Source: JACKII01 sp041687435 (lineage in GTDB: Bacteria > Pseudomonadota > Alphaproteobacteria > Bin95). Taken from it: DNA of 43,185 bases. Positions within the stretch are counted from its first letter, which is position 1, and each line of letters opens with the position of its first letter. The stretch spans positions 1 through 43,185 of the forward strand of contig JAWLBX010000026.1 in assembly GCA_041687435.1 (NCBI GenBank), in the 5' to 3' direction. Shown piece by piece: positions 15,953 to 25,526 of this stretch. Both the position numbers and the translations under genes were made by a program. The notes beneath the pieces are model-generated. The model saw only the letters and a list, made by a program, of their open reading frames with translations, had not been told where the DNA came from and ran no database searches.

Positions 15953-17748
15953 ACGGCGGAACGATCCGGTCGCAGGCGGTCACCGGTGTCCGGGGGCTGG
16001 TGCACCATGAACAGACGCTGCTTATGGTGCTGGCCATTGCTACCGGTTTGGCCGCCGCATTCGCCGCCGCCGGTTTTCGCGAACTGCTCGGGCTTTTCCA
16101 ATGGGTGGCATTCGGCACCGCTGCCGACGACCTGATTGATTTTGCCGTCGGCCTGCCGTGGTGGCAGCGCCTGGTCGCACCGGCGTTGGGCGGTTTGATC
16201 GTTGGCCTGTTCATCCATCACTGCGTTCCTGGCCGGCGGCCGGTCGCAGTGCCGCAGGTGATGGAGGCCAGTGCGCTACATGGTGCCAAAATGTCTCTGA
16301 CGCAGGGGATCAGAGGCGCCATCGCCAACGCGGCCACGCTGGGTTTTGGCGGCTCTGCAGGTCGGGAAGGCCCAATCGTGCATCTGGGTGCAACCATTGG
16401 CTCGCGGATTGCCAAATCCATGCGTCTGCCTCGCAATCACGCCCGCACTCTGCTGGCCTGTGGAATAGCCGGCGCGGTCGCTGCTTCGTTCAATGCGCCA
16501 CTTGCTGGCGTTTTTTTTTCGTTGGAGGTGGTGATAGGTCATTACGCGCTGACCGCCTTCGCGCCCATTGTCGTTGCATCGCTGGTCGCCACGGTTATCT
16601 CGCGCTGGATGTATGGCGATTTTCCCGCCTTCATCATCCCAACCTACGAGTTCTCAAATCTGGAGTTTCCGGCATTCGCGATTGTAGGCGTTGCCGCCGC
16701 GATCCTGGCGGTCGCATTCATTCGCGCCGTCAGCCTTGTCGAAAATGGGATGGAGCGCCTTCCGGTGCCGGTGTGGTTCCGCCCTGCAATCGGTGGTTTT
16801 GGCGTCGGCTTGATCGCGATTGCCTTTCCGGAGGTTCTGGGAGTGGGCTATGGCACCACCGACGACGCGCTGAAGGGTGAATTGGCGCTGTGGCTGCTGC
16901 TGGCGCTGATCGTGGCCAAGACGGCAGCAACCGCGCTGACGATCGGCAGCGGCTTTGGCGGTGGCGTTTTTTCGCCATCGCTATTCCTCGGCGCAGTTCT
17001 CGGCGGTGCCGTGGGTACCATTGCAGGCGCGGCGGCGCCTTATATTGTGCCCATCGACCAAGCTGCAGTGTTCGCAGGGGAAGGCGCCTACGCCATGGTT
17101 GGCATGGGCGCTGTCGCCGGCGCTGTCCTGGGCGCCCCTATCTCGACCATCCTGATCATCTTCGAGCTTACGGGCGATTATCAACTGACCATGGCTGTGA
17201 TGCTGGGCACGGTGATCGCCAGCGTCATCACCAGCCAATGGCATGGCAGCAGCTTTTTCCGCGATTCGCTCATGCGGAAGGGCGTTGACGTTTCCGGCCG
17301 GATCGAGGCTGATTTGCTGCAAACGCAGCGGGTGGATACTCTGATGAGTACGCAATTCTCCTGGGTCGGGCTCGATACCGGCTTGGCTGACTTGCGCCTT
17401 TACCTGCGCACCGCCCCTTATGGCGAGCTGTTCGTCTTGGCAGAGGATGGGCGGCTATTCGGCACTATTGTTCTCAGCGATCTGGATGAAGAAGCGGCCT
17501 TCGATCACATCCTCGATGACTTGGTTATAGCCGCCGATGTCGCCCGCCGTCACCCGCCAATGCTGGAAGCGGGTGACAATCTGCAAGACGCCATCACCTT
17601 GATGGAGACCGTCCAGGAAGAGAACATTCCCGTTGTCGACAACCGCCGCAATCGCCGTCTGGTCGGATTTGTTCACGAGAAAGACGTGATGCTTGCCTAT
17701 AACAGGGCGCTCGTCCGGCTTCACCGCGAACAGGGTGCAGCATTTTAA
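15943..17748 (+). CDS. ClC-family chloride channel or transporter with CBS domains
   Basis: A 601-residue membrane protein of the ClC family: about ten or more hydrophobic segments (residues 25-430) followed by a cytoplasmic pair of CBS domains (about 445-590; MSTQFSWVGLD, VQEENIPVVDNRRNRRLVGF). Known ClC motifs are GGSAGREGP with the gating glutamate Glu142, GGGVFSPSLF and the tyrosine of TGDYQL. Two positions differ from the E. coli exchanger: the selectivity serine is valine (PVAVPQ, Val101) and the inner proton glutamate is valine (FSLEVV, Val196), as in channel-type ClCs. The ATG at 15943 lies inside the end of the pentapeptide gene, suggesting coupled translation. Chloride or another anion is the likely substrate; channel or exchanger is not settled. 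Confidence 0.93.
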   Translation: MPLNGGTIRSQAVTGVRGLVHHEQTLLMVLAIATGLAAAFAAAGFRELLGLFQWVAFGTAADDLIDFAVGLPWWQRLVAPALGGLIVGLFIHHCVPGRRPVAVPQVMEASALHGAKMSLTQGIRGAIANAATLGFGGSAGREGPIVHLGATIGSRIAKSMRLPRNHARTLLACGIAGAVAASFNAPLAGVFFSLEVVIGHYALTAFAPIVVASLVATVISRWMYGDFPAFIIPTYEFSNLEFPAFAIVGVAAAILAVAFIRAVSLVENGMERLPVPVWFRPAIGGFGVGLIAIAFPEVLGVGYGTTDDALKGELALWLLLALIVAKTAATALTIGSGFGGGVFSPSLFLGAVLGGAVGTIAGAAAPYIVPIDQAAVFAGEGAYAMVGMGAVAGAVLGAPISTILIIFELTGDYQLTMAVMLGTVIASVITSQWHGSSFFRDSLMRKGVDVSGRIEADLLQTQRVDTLMSTQFSWVGLDTGLADLRLYLRTAPYGELFVLAEDGRLFGTIVLSDLDEEAAFDHILDDLVIAADVARRHPPMLEAGDNLQDAITLMETVQEENIPVVDNRRNRRLVGFVHEKDVMLAYNRALVRLHREQGAAF

Positions 17749-17835
17749 CGGGCGCCGATTGTATCGGTCCGGCAAGCATTTAATATGGCCACCAAGTTTT
17801 ACCGTCCCCGTTATGCCGCCGTTTGGAGCAACCCC

Positions 17836-19230
17836 ATGTCCCAGCCCATCGACGCTGTCCTCGCCCATGCCGATGCCGATCTCGACGGTTCGCTCGGCCG
17901 GCTGTTCGACTTCCTGCGCATTCCATCGATCAGCACTGACCCGGCCTATAAGGATGACTGTCTACGGGCAGCACAATGGGCTACCGACCGTCTGAGCGAG
18001 TGCGGTTTCAAGGCAGAAATCCGGCCGACGACGGGGCATCCCGTGGTCGTTGCGCATCATGATGGCGCCGGCCCGGATGCTCCGCATGTGCTCTATTACG
18101 GCCATTATGATGTGCAGCCGCCCGATCCGCTAGAGCTTTGGAAAACCGGCCCGTTCGAGCCCGTGCTGGTCGATGGCCCGCACGGGCCGCGGATCGTCGC
18201 CCGCGGCGCTGTGGACGACAAGGGCCAGGTGATGATGTTCTTCGAAGCCTTTCGCGCCTGGCACGCCGTTCATGGCAATCTGCCCTGCCGAGTCACGGTG
18301 TTTTTGGAGGGGGAGGAGGAATGCGGCTCGCCCTCGCTGGTGCCATTTCTGGAGGCGAACCGGGACGAGTTCTCCAAGGCGGATATCGCTGTCGTCTGCG
18401 ACACGGGCATGTGGGACGTGGATACGCCGGCCATCACCACCATGCTGCGCGGCATGGCCTATACGGAGGTCAAGTTGACCGGCCCGAGCCGTGACCTGCA
18501 TTCCGGTCTTTACGGTGGCAGCGCGTTGAACCCGATCAATGCGCTCGCCAAAATCCTCGGCGATTTGACTGATGACCAAGGGCGAATCCAGCTTCCTGGC
18601 TTTTATGACGGCGTCGAAGAACGTTCCATGGAGCAAAAGGCGGAATGGGATGCCCTTGGGTTCGACGAGGCCGCATTTCTGGCCGATGTCGGCCTCTCGG
18701 CTCCCGCCGGCGAGGCGCAGCGTGGTGCGCTGGAGCGGCTCTGGGCACGGCCGACTGCGGATATCAACGGCATCTGGGGCGGCTACATCGGCCCCGGCTC
18801 CAAAACCGTGATTGCCTCGGAGGCGTTCGCGAAAGTCTCTTTCCGACTCGTCGGCAAGCAGAATCCGGAACAGGTGGTTCGTGCGTTTCAGCAGTTCTGC
18901 GAGGAACGGGCGCCCGCGGGCGCCAAGGTGGAGGTGTCGGACCTGCACGGTGCGCCCGCCATGGAAGTTCCGCTCGACCTGCCACAATTGCAGGCTGCCC
19001 GCGCCGCCCTGGCGGACGAATTCGGCCGGCCGGCGGTATCGGTAGGCTCCGGCGGGTCTATTCCTGTTGTGGAGAAGATGAAACGCATTCTGGGGCTGGA
19101 TAGCGTGCTGATGGGTTTTGGCCTGAACGACGACCAGATTCACAGTCCGAACGAAAAGTTCGAGCAGGTTTGCTTCCACCACGGCCTCCGCTCCAACGCC
19201 AGACTTCTGGCAAAGTTGGCAGAGGGGTGA
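17836..19230 (+). CDS. M20 family dipeptidase
   Basis: A 464-residue zinc peptidase of the M20 family, cleaving dipeptides or related amides in the cytoplasm. His90 and Asp92 in YYGHYDVQPPDP, Asp127/128 in ARGAVDDKGQ, the glutamates of LEGEEECGSP and the aspartate of VVCDTGMWDVD are the metal and catalytic residues; a dimerisation domain is inserted at about residues 210-350. The ATG at 17836 is preceded by GGAG eight bases upstream and is where homology begins, although the frame is open from 17785. Related proteins are annotated as carnosinase-like dipeptidases. It is followed within two bases by a small unknown gene. Confidence 0.92.
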   Translation: MSQPIDAVLAHADADLDGSLGRLFDFLRIPSISTDPAYKDDCLRAAQWATDRLSECGFKAEIRPTTGHPVVVAHHDGAGPDAPHVLYYGHYDVQPPDPLELWKTGPFEPVLVDGPHGPRIVARGAVDDKGQVMMFFEAFRAWHAVHGNLPCRVTVFLEGEEECGSPSLVPFLEANRDEFSKADIAVVCDTGMWDVDTPAITTMLRGMAYTEVKLTGPSRDLHSGLYGGSALNPINALAKILGDLTDDQGRIQLPGFYDGVEERSMEQKAEWDALGFDEAAFLADVGLSAPAGEAQRGALERLWARPTADINGIWGGYIGPGSKTVIASEAFAKVSFRLVGKQNPEQVVRAFQQFCEERAPAGAKVEVSDLHGAPAMEVPLDLPQLQAARAALADEFGRPAVSVGSGGSIPVVEKMKRILGLDSVLMGFGLNDDQIHSPNEKFEQVCFHHGLRSNARLLAKLAEG

Positions 19231-19232
19231 CA

Positions 19233-19472
19233 ATGCCGAGGCAGGCGGGCTGGCAGCCGGTGCGCATCCTCAAGGCGCTGGATGGCTCCCGCAGCCTCGG
19301 CTGGCCGCGGGAAAACCGGGACGTGCGCCCGATGGCGGCATGGTGCGAGAAGCACTGCAAGGGCCGCTGGGTCATCGACCTGAACGAGGATACTGTCGCC
19401 ACCTTCCGCTTCGAACACAGGCGCGACGCGCAAGAATTCGCGCTGCGCTGGTTTCCTTATAAGTGCGTTTGA
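19233..19472 (+). CDS. Small hypothetical protein, 79 residues
   Basis: The gene starts two bases after the M20 peptidase stop, with GAGGGG just before the ATG, so it is probably translated from the same message. The product is basic, rich in tryptophan, and has a conserved-looking core: MAAWCEKHCKGRWVID, then FRFEHRRDAQEFALRW. The CxxxC spacing (WCEKHC) is suggestive of a metal site or disulfide but only two cysteines are involved, plus one near the C-terminus. No known family was recognised. Role could be linked to the peptidase (inference only). Confidence 0.6.
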   Translation: MPRQAGWQPVRILKALDGSRSLGWPRENRDVRPMAAWCEKHCKGRWVIDLNEDTVATFRFEHRRDAQEFALRWFPYKCV

Positions 19473-19591
19473 GGTAGTGCGTCAGCGGCGATTTCCGGCG
19501 TGCGATCAAAGCGTTTCGTCAATCGCAATCGCAGCGCTATGCTGGACAGAGGTTCATCACTCCGCAAACGCTTCCAGGGATCATTTCGTCC

Positions 19592-20383
19592 ATGCTGCCC
19601 ATCAAAGACACCGTCACCGTCGTCACCGGTTCCTCCAGCGGCATCGGGGCCGCCACCGTGCGCCTGTTGGCCGCGAACGGCGGCCACGTGGTCATCAACT
19701 ATTCGAAAAGCGCCGATGCGGCTGAAAAGGTGGCTGCCGATTGCCGGGCCCATGGCGTCCAGGTGCTGGTCTGTCAGGCCGATGTCGGCAGCGAGGCCGA
19801 CCGGTTGCTGCTGGTGGACGAGGCGATGAAGAAATTCGGCAAAATTACCGGTCTGGTAAACAATGCCGGCACGACAAAGTTCGTCGACCATGCCGATCTG
19901 GCTGGCCTTTCGGAAGAGGACTTCCACAACATCTACCACCTGAACGTGGTCGGCGCATTCATGATGACCCGTGCCTGCGAACCGCATATGCGCGCCGGCG
20001 GCAACGGCTCGGTCGTGAATATTTCATCAGTGGCAGGGGTTATGGGCGTTGGCTCATCCATTGCCTATGCCGCCAGCAAGGGCGCGCTCAACACGATGAC
20101 GCTGTCGCTGGCGCGTGTGCTGGGGCCAGAAATCCGCGTGAACACGGTTTGCCCGGGATTCGTCATCGGCGAGTGGCTGAAGCAGGGTATGGGCGAGGAA
20201 AAATACGAGGCAACCCGCAACGCACTCGCCCGCGGCACTGCCCTGCACAAGCCCGGCGGTACTGCGGAGGACATGGCAGAGGCCGTCGTGTGGTTCCTCT
20301 ATGGCGCCCGCCATATCACCGGAGAGTTCCTGCTTACCGACGGTGGCCAGCACCTTGGTCAGGCGCCGCTGGTGGCGCGGTAG
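19592..20383 (+). CDS. SDR family NAD(P)-dependent oxidoreductase
   Basis: A 263-residue classical short-chain dehydrogenase. The cofactor loop TGSSSGIG is at residues 12-19, NNAG near 91, and the catalytic Ser146, Tyr159 and Lys163 are in NISSVAG and YAASKGAL. The rest (NTVCPGFVIG, GAVVWF-type end ITGEFLLTDGGQ) is typical of FabG-like reductases. NAD(P)-linked reduction of a ketone, or the reverse oxidation, is expected in the cytoplasm; substrate unknown. A ribosome site AGGGA precedes the ATG. The gap of about 120 bases before it probably carries its own promoter. Confidence 0.9.
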   Translation: MLPIKDTVTVVTGSSSGIGAATVRLLAANGGHVVINYSKSADAAEKVAADCRAHGVQVLVCQADVGSEADRLLLVDEAMKKFGKITGLVNNAGTTKFVDHADLAGLSEEDFHNIYHLNVVGAFMMTRACEPHMRAGGNGSVVNISSVAGVMGVGSSIAYAASKGALNTMTLSLARVLGPEIRVNTVCPGFVIGEWLKQGMGEEKYEATRNALARGTALHKPGGTAEDMAEAVVWFLYGARHITGEFLLTDGGQHLGQAPLVAR

Positions 20384-20471
20384 GGATATTTTGACATCCC
20401 GGCTGGTTCTGCATCGCCCCGCAACAGAGCCGCGCTCGCAGGCGGGCGTGGCTCGACCGTCCCGAGTGACG

Positions 20472-21641
20472 ATGCCCTTTGGCGCACGGTTGATGCAGAG
20501 CCTGCAGGAAAAAGCTACCGGCAATCCCGGCTCGCAGCGCTTGCTGGCGCTGCAGCGGCAGGCGGCGCGGGCGGCCTTGGCGCACCCGGCGAGGCCGGTG
20601 CTGCAACGGCAGATCACGGTGGAACGGGTCGATTACAATCCGGATACTGGCGAGTATCGGGACGGCTTTGTAAATCAAGCCGCCTTCTATGTCGACCTGC
20701 GCACACGGATCGGCACCGATGCCGGGATCGCGGCCGGGCACAAGAACATCCGCAACGATGTTCTGGGAGTGGTCAGCGCCACCGATTTCGAACGGCCATC
20801 CGTCATCGATGTTCGCGAGGCGATCCTGGCAGAAGTCATCCAGCAATACGGCAATCGCGGCCGGCCGTTGGGCGGTGCGCCCTTGCTGCAGCGCTTTCGT
20901 GGCCATATCGAAGCCGCGCTGGTGGCGAACCTCCAACCCGACCACGCCATCGCAATGGACGCTGCCGAGCAGCAGGGCTTCGACCAATTGGCGCAGTCAG
21001 CCGGCGTTGTCATGAGCCGCGCAAAGGGTGTGCCGAACACGCTCGCCCATGCCAATCTGCCCGGCGTGGTTCGCGGCCGGGTCGATGCCGTGCTGGGAGA
21101 AATCCGGGCCGAGCGCGCGTTGTGGACCGTCGGCGCGCTGACCACGGCGATGTGCGTGCCGGAGAACAGTATGGCTTGGTCCGGGCCGATTGCCGGTCGG
21201 CAGCGAGGGCTGCACTACCAGGGCAACCACTCGAACAATGCGGGCTGGCTGCCAGCAGTACCCGCCCCGCCCGATCATGTTGCCGGTATCGGAAACCGCA
21301 TCCTGCAAAGCGGCCAGATGACCCGCCGGCTGCGCAATATCCTCACCTCCGACAACCCGGAAGCAGGGCTGCGCAACGATTCGGGCGCTCGTCGGGTGCT
21401 GTTCGAGCAGTTGAAGGCGGCAGAGCTGGGACTGCTGACCGACACCATGGTGAAGGACAGTGCTCTCGCCTCGCTCTGCCAGGGAGTTTCGGCCTATGTC
21501 GAATTCAACCTGCCGGGCGGCGTTAGCCGGCTGGTGTTCAACCCGACACCGGGCGCCAACCGGGTCTACCTGTCGGCACACTACAAGTGGCGGCAGGGCT
21601 ACAACCCGTTCTTCCAGATAACCGGGTTCCCGGCCGTTTGA
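20472..21641 (+). CDS. Unknown protein with injection-system-cargo-like leader
   Basis: A 389-residue protein not assigned to a characterised family. The start has a repeated Leu-Gln pattern: LMQSLQEKATGNPGSQRLL, then ALQRQAARAAL and PVLQRQ. This resembles the low-complexity leader (LQxxADNSPRxxQL ... VVQR) on proteins encoded near extracellular contractile injection systems, including DUF4157 proteins; this is pattern recognition, not a search result. The body is neutral, without signal peptide or membrane segment, and ends YKWRQGYNPFFQITG. The ATG at 20472 was taken because the leader begins there; the frame is open further but overlaps the SDR gene. It converges on mfd with an 18-base gap. 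It may be a toxin or effector, but no immunity or injection genes are seen in the window. Confidence 0.6.
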   Translation: MPFGARLMQSLQEKATGNPGSQRLLALQRQAARAALAHPARPVLQRQITVERVDYNPDTGEYRDGFVNQAAFYVDLRTRIGTDAGIAAGHKNIRNDVLGVVSATDFERPSVIDVREAILAEVIQQYGNRGRPLGGAPLLQRFRGHIEAALVANLQPDHAIAMDAAEQQGFDQLAQSAGVVMSRAKGVPNTLAHANLPGVVRGRVDAVLGEIRAERALWTVGALTTAMCVPENSMAWSGPIAGRQRGLHYQGNHSNNAGWLPAVPAPPDHVAGIGNRILQSGQMTRRLRNILTSDNPEAGLRNDSGARRVLFEQLKAAELGLLTDTMVKDSALASLCQGVSAYVEFNLPGGVSRLVFNPTPGANRVYLSAHYKWRQGYNPFFQITGFPAV

Positions 21642-21659
21642 GCGGGCAGTGGCAGGCCG

Positions 21660-24600
21660 CTACCCCGCCGCCGCCAGTTTTGCCAGTGTCTCAGTCAGGC
21701 GCGCGACGCCATTCAGACGGCTTTGCGGTTTGGGCCAGTCGCGCGTCACCACCAGCTTATGATCCGGGCGCAGTTTCGCCTTACCGTCCTGCCGTTGCAG
21801 GAATTGCACCAAGCCCGACGGGTTTGGGAATTGGTCGTTGCGGAAGCTCAGGACCGCGCCTTTCGGCCCGGCGTCGATCTTCTCGATCATCGCCTGCCGG
21901 CAGAGCGCCTTGATCGCAATGACCTCCAACAGGTTCTTGGCTTCATCAGGGACAGGGCCGAACCGGTCGCCCAATTCCGCCGCGAACCCGTCGATCTCAC
22001 TGCGAGATGTCATCACCGAAAGGCGGCGGTATAGATTCAGACGGATATTCAATTCCGGAACATAACTTTCTGGGATCAAAACGGATGTGCCAATATTGAT
22101 CGTAGGCGTCCAGCGTTCGTCCCGCCCGCCTGCAGCAACGCCGCCATCGCGGGCTTCGGCCACCGCTTCCTCCAGCATTTGCTGGTAGAGTTCGATCCCA
22201 ACCTCACGAATCTGGCCGGATTGTTCCTCGCCAAGCAGGTTGCCGGCACCGCGAATGTCCAGGTCATGGCTGGCTACGGTGAAGCCGGCCCCCAGATGGT
22301 CCAATGTCTGCATGACCTCCAACCGGCGCTGGGCGGTCTTGGTGATGGTTACGTCGTTCGGCAGTGTCAGATAGGCATAGGCCCGCACCTTGCCCCGGCC
22401 GATGCGTCCTCGGATTTGGTAAAGCTGCCCCAGGCCAAACATATCCGCCCGGTGAACGATCATTGTGTTGGCGTTCGGAATATCCAGGCCGCTTTCGATG
22501 ATGTTGGTAGCGATCAGCATATCGAATTTGCGATCGTAGAAGCCGTTCATCACGTCTTCCAGTTCCCTGGGGGGCAGGCCGCCGTGCGCTACCGCGACCT
22601 TCAATTCGGGCAGCAATTCCCGTACCTGCTCCTCAACCTGTCGCAGATGGCGGACGCGCGGGCAGACATAGAACACCTGGCCGCCGCGGAACAGTTCGCG
22701 CTGGACCGCCTCGCGGATCACCAGCGGATCATAGGGCTGCACGAAGGTTCGCACTGCCAGCCGGTCGACTGGCGGCGTCGCGATCAGGCTCATCTCGCGC
22801 ACGCCGGACAGCGCCAGTTGCAGGGTGCGGGGGATTGGTGTGGCGGTCATCGTCAGAACATGGATATCGGCGCGCAGCTTCTTCAGACGCTCCTTGTGCG
22901 AAACGCCGAAATGTTGTTCCTCGTCAACAATTAATAGCCCCAATCTGCTAAACTGAATTGTTTTGGATAGCAGGGCGTGCGTCCCGACAATGATGTCGAC
23001 CTGACCGGAAGCCAGCCCCTTTTTAACCTCCGCCGCACGCTTGCCGGTAACCAAACGCGACAGTTGCTCAATCTGCACTGGGAGGCCCTGGAACCGCTCG
23101 GCAAATGTTTTGTAGTGCTGCCGTGCCAGCAGGGTGGTCGGCACGACGACGGCTACCTGGAAACCTTCCATCACCGCCAGAAAGGCCGCGCGCAGGGCAA
23201 CCTCGGTCTTGCCGAAGCCGACATCGCCGCAGACTAGGCGATCCATTGGCCGGCCGCTCGCGAGATCGTCGAGAACGTCGTCGATAGCCTTGATCTGGTC
23301 GTCGGTTTCGGCGTGCGGGAAGCGGGCGCAAAACTCCGCCCACGCCCCTTCAGGCGGCAGGAGTGCGTCCGCCTCGTTCACGGTGCGGGCGGCCGCGGTC
23401 TTGATCAGTTCCGCCGCCATGTCGCGAATGCGGTCCTTCAGCCTCGCCTTGCGCGATTGCCAGTTCGCACTGCCCAGCCGATCCAGCTGCACTGCGCCGT
23501 GATCTGCGCCATACCGGCTTAAAACTTCAATGTTTTCAACAGGCACATAGAGTTTATTATCGTCATAATAAATGAGTTTCAGGCAATCGTGCGCCGCACC
23601 GCCGGCGCTAACAGTCTCCAGGCCTTCGTATCGGCCGATGCCGTGATCAAGGTGGACCACAAGATCGCCTTCCGCGATCTCGCTGACCTCGGTCAGGAAT
23701 TGGTCGGCGCGGCGGCGGCGGCGGGCGCGGCGGCTGATCCGCTCGCCCAGCAAATCCTGTTCGCTAAACACGACGAGGCCATCACTCTGGAAGCCGTGTT
23801 CCAGTTCCCAGACCGTGGTCGCAAGTTGCGGAAGTTTAACGCCGTTTCCGGCAGCCTGACTCTCCAGCCCGGCCCGGTCGCGCAGCAGATCGGACAAGCG
23901 CGCCGCGGCACCGGCGGAATAGGCGGCGATTAGAACCCGCCGCCCGTGCTTCCATTCCAGTAGGATGCGTTCGGCTACGGCGGCATAAAGCTCAGCATCG
24001 CCCTGGATACGCGCTTCGGCAAAATCGCGCACCCGCCGTGCGCCCAGATCATAGACCTCACCACCATGGCTGTCGTCGGCCGCGAAGCGATGCCAAGTTG
24101 CAACGGCACGTTCATCAGCCAACGCAAACCATTCGTCGGGCGTCATATAAAGCCGGTCCGGCGGCAGCGGCCTATAGATACCGCCTTCGCCGGCGCCCAT
24201 GGTCTCGCTCAGTTGCACGCGCGCAGAAAAATGGTCGGCAATGGTGTCGAAACGGGCGCGCTGCGCTTCTGCAAACTGATCGTCCAAAATGAGGGCGGCA
24301 TCGCCGGGCAGGTAGTCGAGCAAGGTGGCCATATGGTCATGGAACAGCGGCAGCCAGTGCTCCATGCCAGGGTGCCGCCGGCCCGCACTCACACTTTCGT
24401 AGAGCCGGTCATCCGGCCCCGGTATGCCGAAAGCGGTGCGATAGCCGACACGGAAGCGCTCAATCGCATCCTTGGTCAGCCGCAACTCGTTCATGGGCGC
24501 AATGGCAAACTCGTCCAATACGCCGGTCGAGCGTTGGGTGAGAGGATCGAAGCGTCTGATGCTCTCGATCTCATCCCCGAACAGGTCGAGCCGCAGCGGC

Positions 24601-25160
24601 TCTTCCTCTGCAGGCGGATAAAGGTCTATCAGACCGCCGCGCACAGCATATTCGCCCGGCTCCATCACCGTATCGGTCCTGTTGTAGCCGTTGGCATTGA
24701 GAAACGCCGTCAACTGCTCCAGATCGAGCTGTCCGCCCTTTTGTGCTTTGAACTGGGCGCCGTCGAAGAACGAGCGTGGCGGCACGCGCTGGACAAACGC
24801 ATTGACCGTTGTGACCAGCAACCGCGGCGCCTGTCTCTCCAGTCGGCCGAGCGCCTCGATTCTGGCGCTGAGGACATCCGCTTGCGGGCTGGACCTGTCA
24901 TAAGGCAGGCAATCCCAGGCCGGCAGGAACAGCGTATCGGTTTCCGGCGCGAAGAAACGCACGCCTGCGAGCAACCGCAGCGCCCTTTCCTCGTCCAATG
25001 CCACAGCCAGCACGCACGGCATGTGCGGATCGGCCAGCGCCTGCGCGAGCCAACGGGCGTCTGCTCCCTCCGGCGCACCGGCAAGCGTCAGGCGGCCGGG
25101 CAGCCGAAAGGCCTGCGCATCCAGTTTGGGCGGCTGGCTCAGGATTGCAGTGTCACTCAT
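21660..25160 (-). CDS. mfd: Transcription-repair coupling factor
   Basis: A 1166-residue Mfd, the usual length. It removes RNA polymerase stalled at DNA lesions and recruits UvrA. The N-terminal UvrB-like part (about 1-350) is followed by the CarD-like RNA polymerase interaction domain (AEGDLVVHLDHGIGRYEGLE, near residues 495-560), the translocase core with Walker A GDVGFGKT (645-652) and DEEQ (746-749), VLTMTATPIPRTL and the QIRGRIGRGKVRAYAYL motif, then the C-terminal D7 domain that binds UvrA (from about 1000). The ATG at 25160 overlaps the stop of sdhE in an ATGA arrangement, which fixes the start; the open frame upstream is out of context. All core motifs are intact. Confidence 0.97.
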   Translation of the reverse strand: MSDTAILSQPPKLDAQAFRLPGRLTLAGAPEGADARWLAQALADPHMPCVLAVALDEERALRLLAGVRFFAPETDTLFLPAWDCLPYDRSSPQADVLSARIEALGRLERQAPRLLVTTVNAFVQRVPPRSFFDGAQFKAQKGGQLDLEQLTAFLNANGYNRTDTVMEPGEYAVRGGLIDLYPPAEEEPLRLDLFGDEIESIRRFDPLTQRSTGVLDEFAIAPMNELRLTKDAIERFRVGYRTAFGIPGPDDRLYESVSAGRRHPGMEHWLPLFHDHMATLLDYLPGDAALILDDQFAEAQRARFDTIADHFSARVQLSETMGAGEGGIYRPLPPDRLYMTPDEWFALADERAVATWHRFAADDSHGGEVYDLGARRVRDFAEARIQGDAELYAAVAERILLEWKHGRRVLIAAYSAGAAARLSDLLRDRAGLESQAAGNGVKLPQLATTVWELEHGFQSDGLVVFSEQDLLGERISRRARRRRRADQFLTEVSEIAEGDLVVHLDHGIGRYEGLETVSAGGAAHDCLKLIYYDDNKLYVPVENIEVLSRYGADHGAVQLDRLGSANWQSRKARLKDRIRDMAAELIKTAAARTVNEADALLPPEGAWAEFCARFPHAETDDQIKAIDDVLDDLASGRPMDRLVCGDVGFGKTEVALRAAFLAVMEGFQVAVVVPTTLLARQHYKTFAERFQGLPVQIEQLSRLVTGKRAAEVKKGLASGQVDIIVGTHALLSKTIQFSRLGLLIVDEEQHFGVSHKERLKKLRADIHVLTMTATPIPRTLQLALSGVREMSLIATPPVDRLAVRTFVQPYDPLVIREAVQRELFRGGQVFYVCPRVRHLRQVEEQVRELLPELKVAVAHGGLPPRELEDVMNGFYDRKFDMLIATNIIESGLDIPNANTMIVHRADMFGLGQLYQIRGRIGRGKVRAYAYLTLPNDVTITKTAQRRLEVMQTLDHLGAGFTVASHDLDIRGAGNLLGEEQSGQIREVGIELYQQMLEEAVAEARDGGVAAGGRDERWTPTINIGTSVLIPESYVPELNIRLNLYRRLSVMTSRSEIDGFAAELGDRFGPVPDEAKNLLEVIAIKALCRQAMIEKIDAGPKGAVLSFRNDQFPNPSGLVQFLQRQDGKAKLRPDHKLVVTRDWPKPQSRLNGVARLTETLAKLAAAG

Positions 25161-25417
25161 ATGCTTGGTCGGAACGCCAGTAGCCTGTCCAGAAGGGGGG
25201 TGCGGAGATTGGCCGGCACGGGCTCGCGGCCCGTGATCCAATCCATCAGTTCGGGATCGATCCGATCCAGCACTTTCTCAAAATCCGCCAATTCCTCCAC
25301 CGTCATTTCGGCGAGGTATGCGTCGGCAAAGCGGCCGAGAATCAAGTCGCTTTCCTTGGTGCCCCGGTGCCACGCCCGGAAAAGCAGGCGTTTGCGGGTT
25401 TTTTCGAGGTCGGTCAT
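25157..25417 (-). CDS. sdhE: FAD assembly factor SdhE
   Basis: An 86-residue protein of the SdhE/YgfY family. It helps insert covalent FAD into the succinate dehydrogenase flavoprotein SdhA. The family motif RGTKESDLILGRF (the conserved Arg-Gly followed by Glu) is at residues 18-30, and ELADFEKVLDRIDPEL follows. The start at 25417 has GGAG eight bases upstream; an ATG at 25423 two codons earlier is possible. It sits directly before mfd, overlapping by four bases, an arrangement common in Alphaproteobacteria. It acts in the cytoplasm or at the membrane face. Confidence 0.93.
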   Translation of the reverse strand: MTDLEKTRKRLLFRAWHRGTKESDLILGRFADAYLAEMTVEELADFEKVLDRIDPELMDWITGREPVPANLRTPLLDRLLAFRPSI

Positions 25418-25526
25418 TGTCATCGCTCCACGATGTGCACGCGCGGCTTCGGGAAGGCAAGGTGTCGTGTTGACCGATAGCCTACGCAATCACGAGCTGT
25501 CAGGATCATTCCTGCAGCCGGATGGA

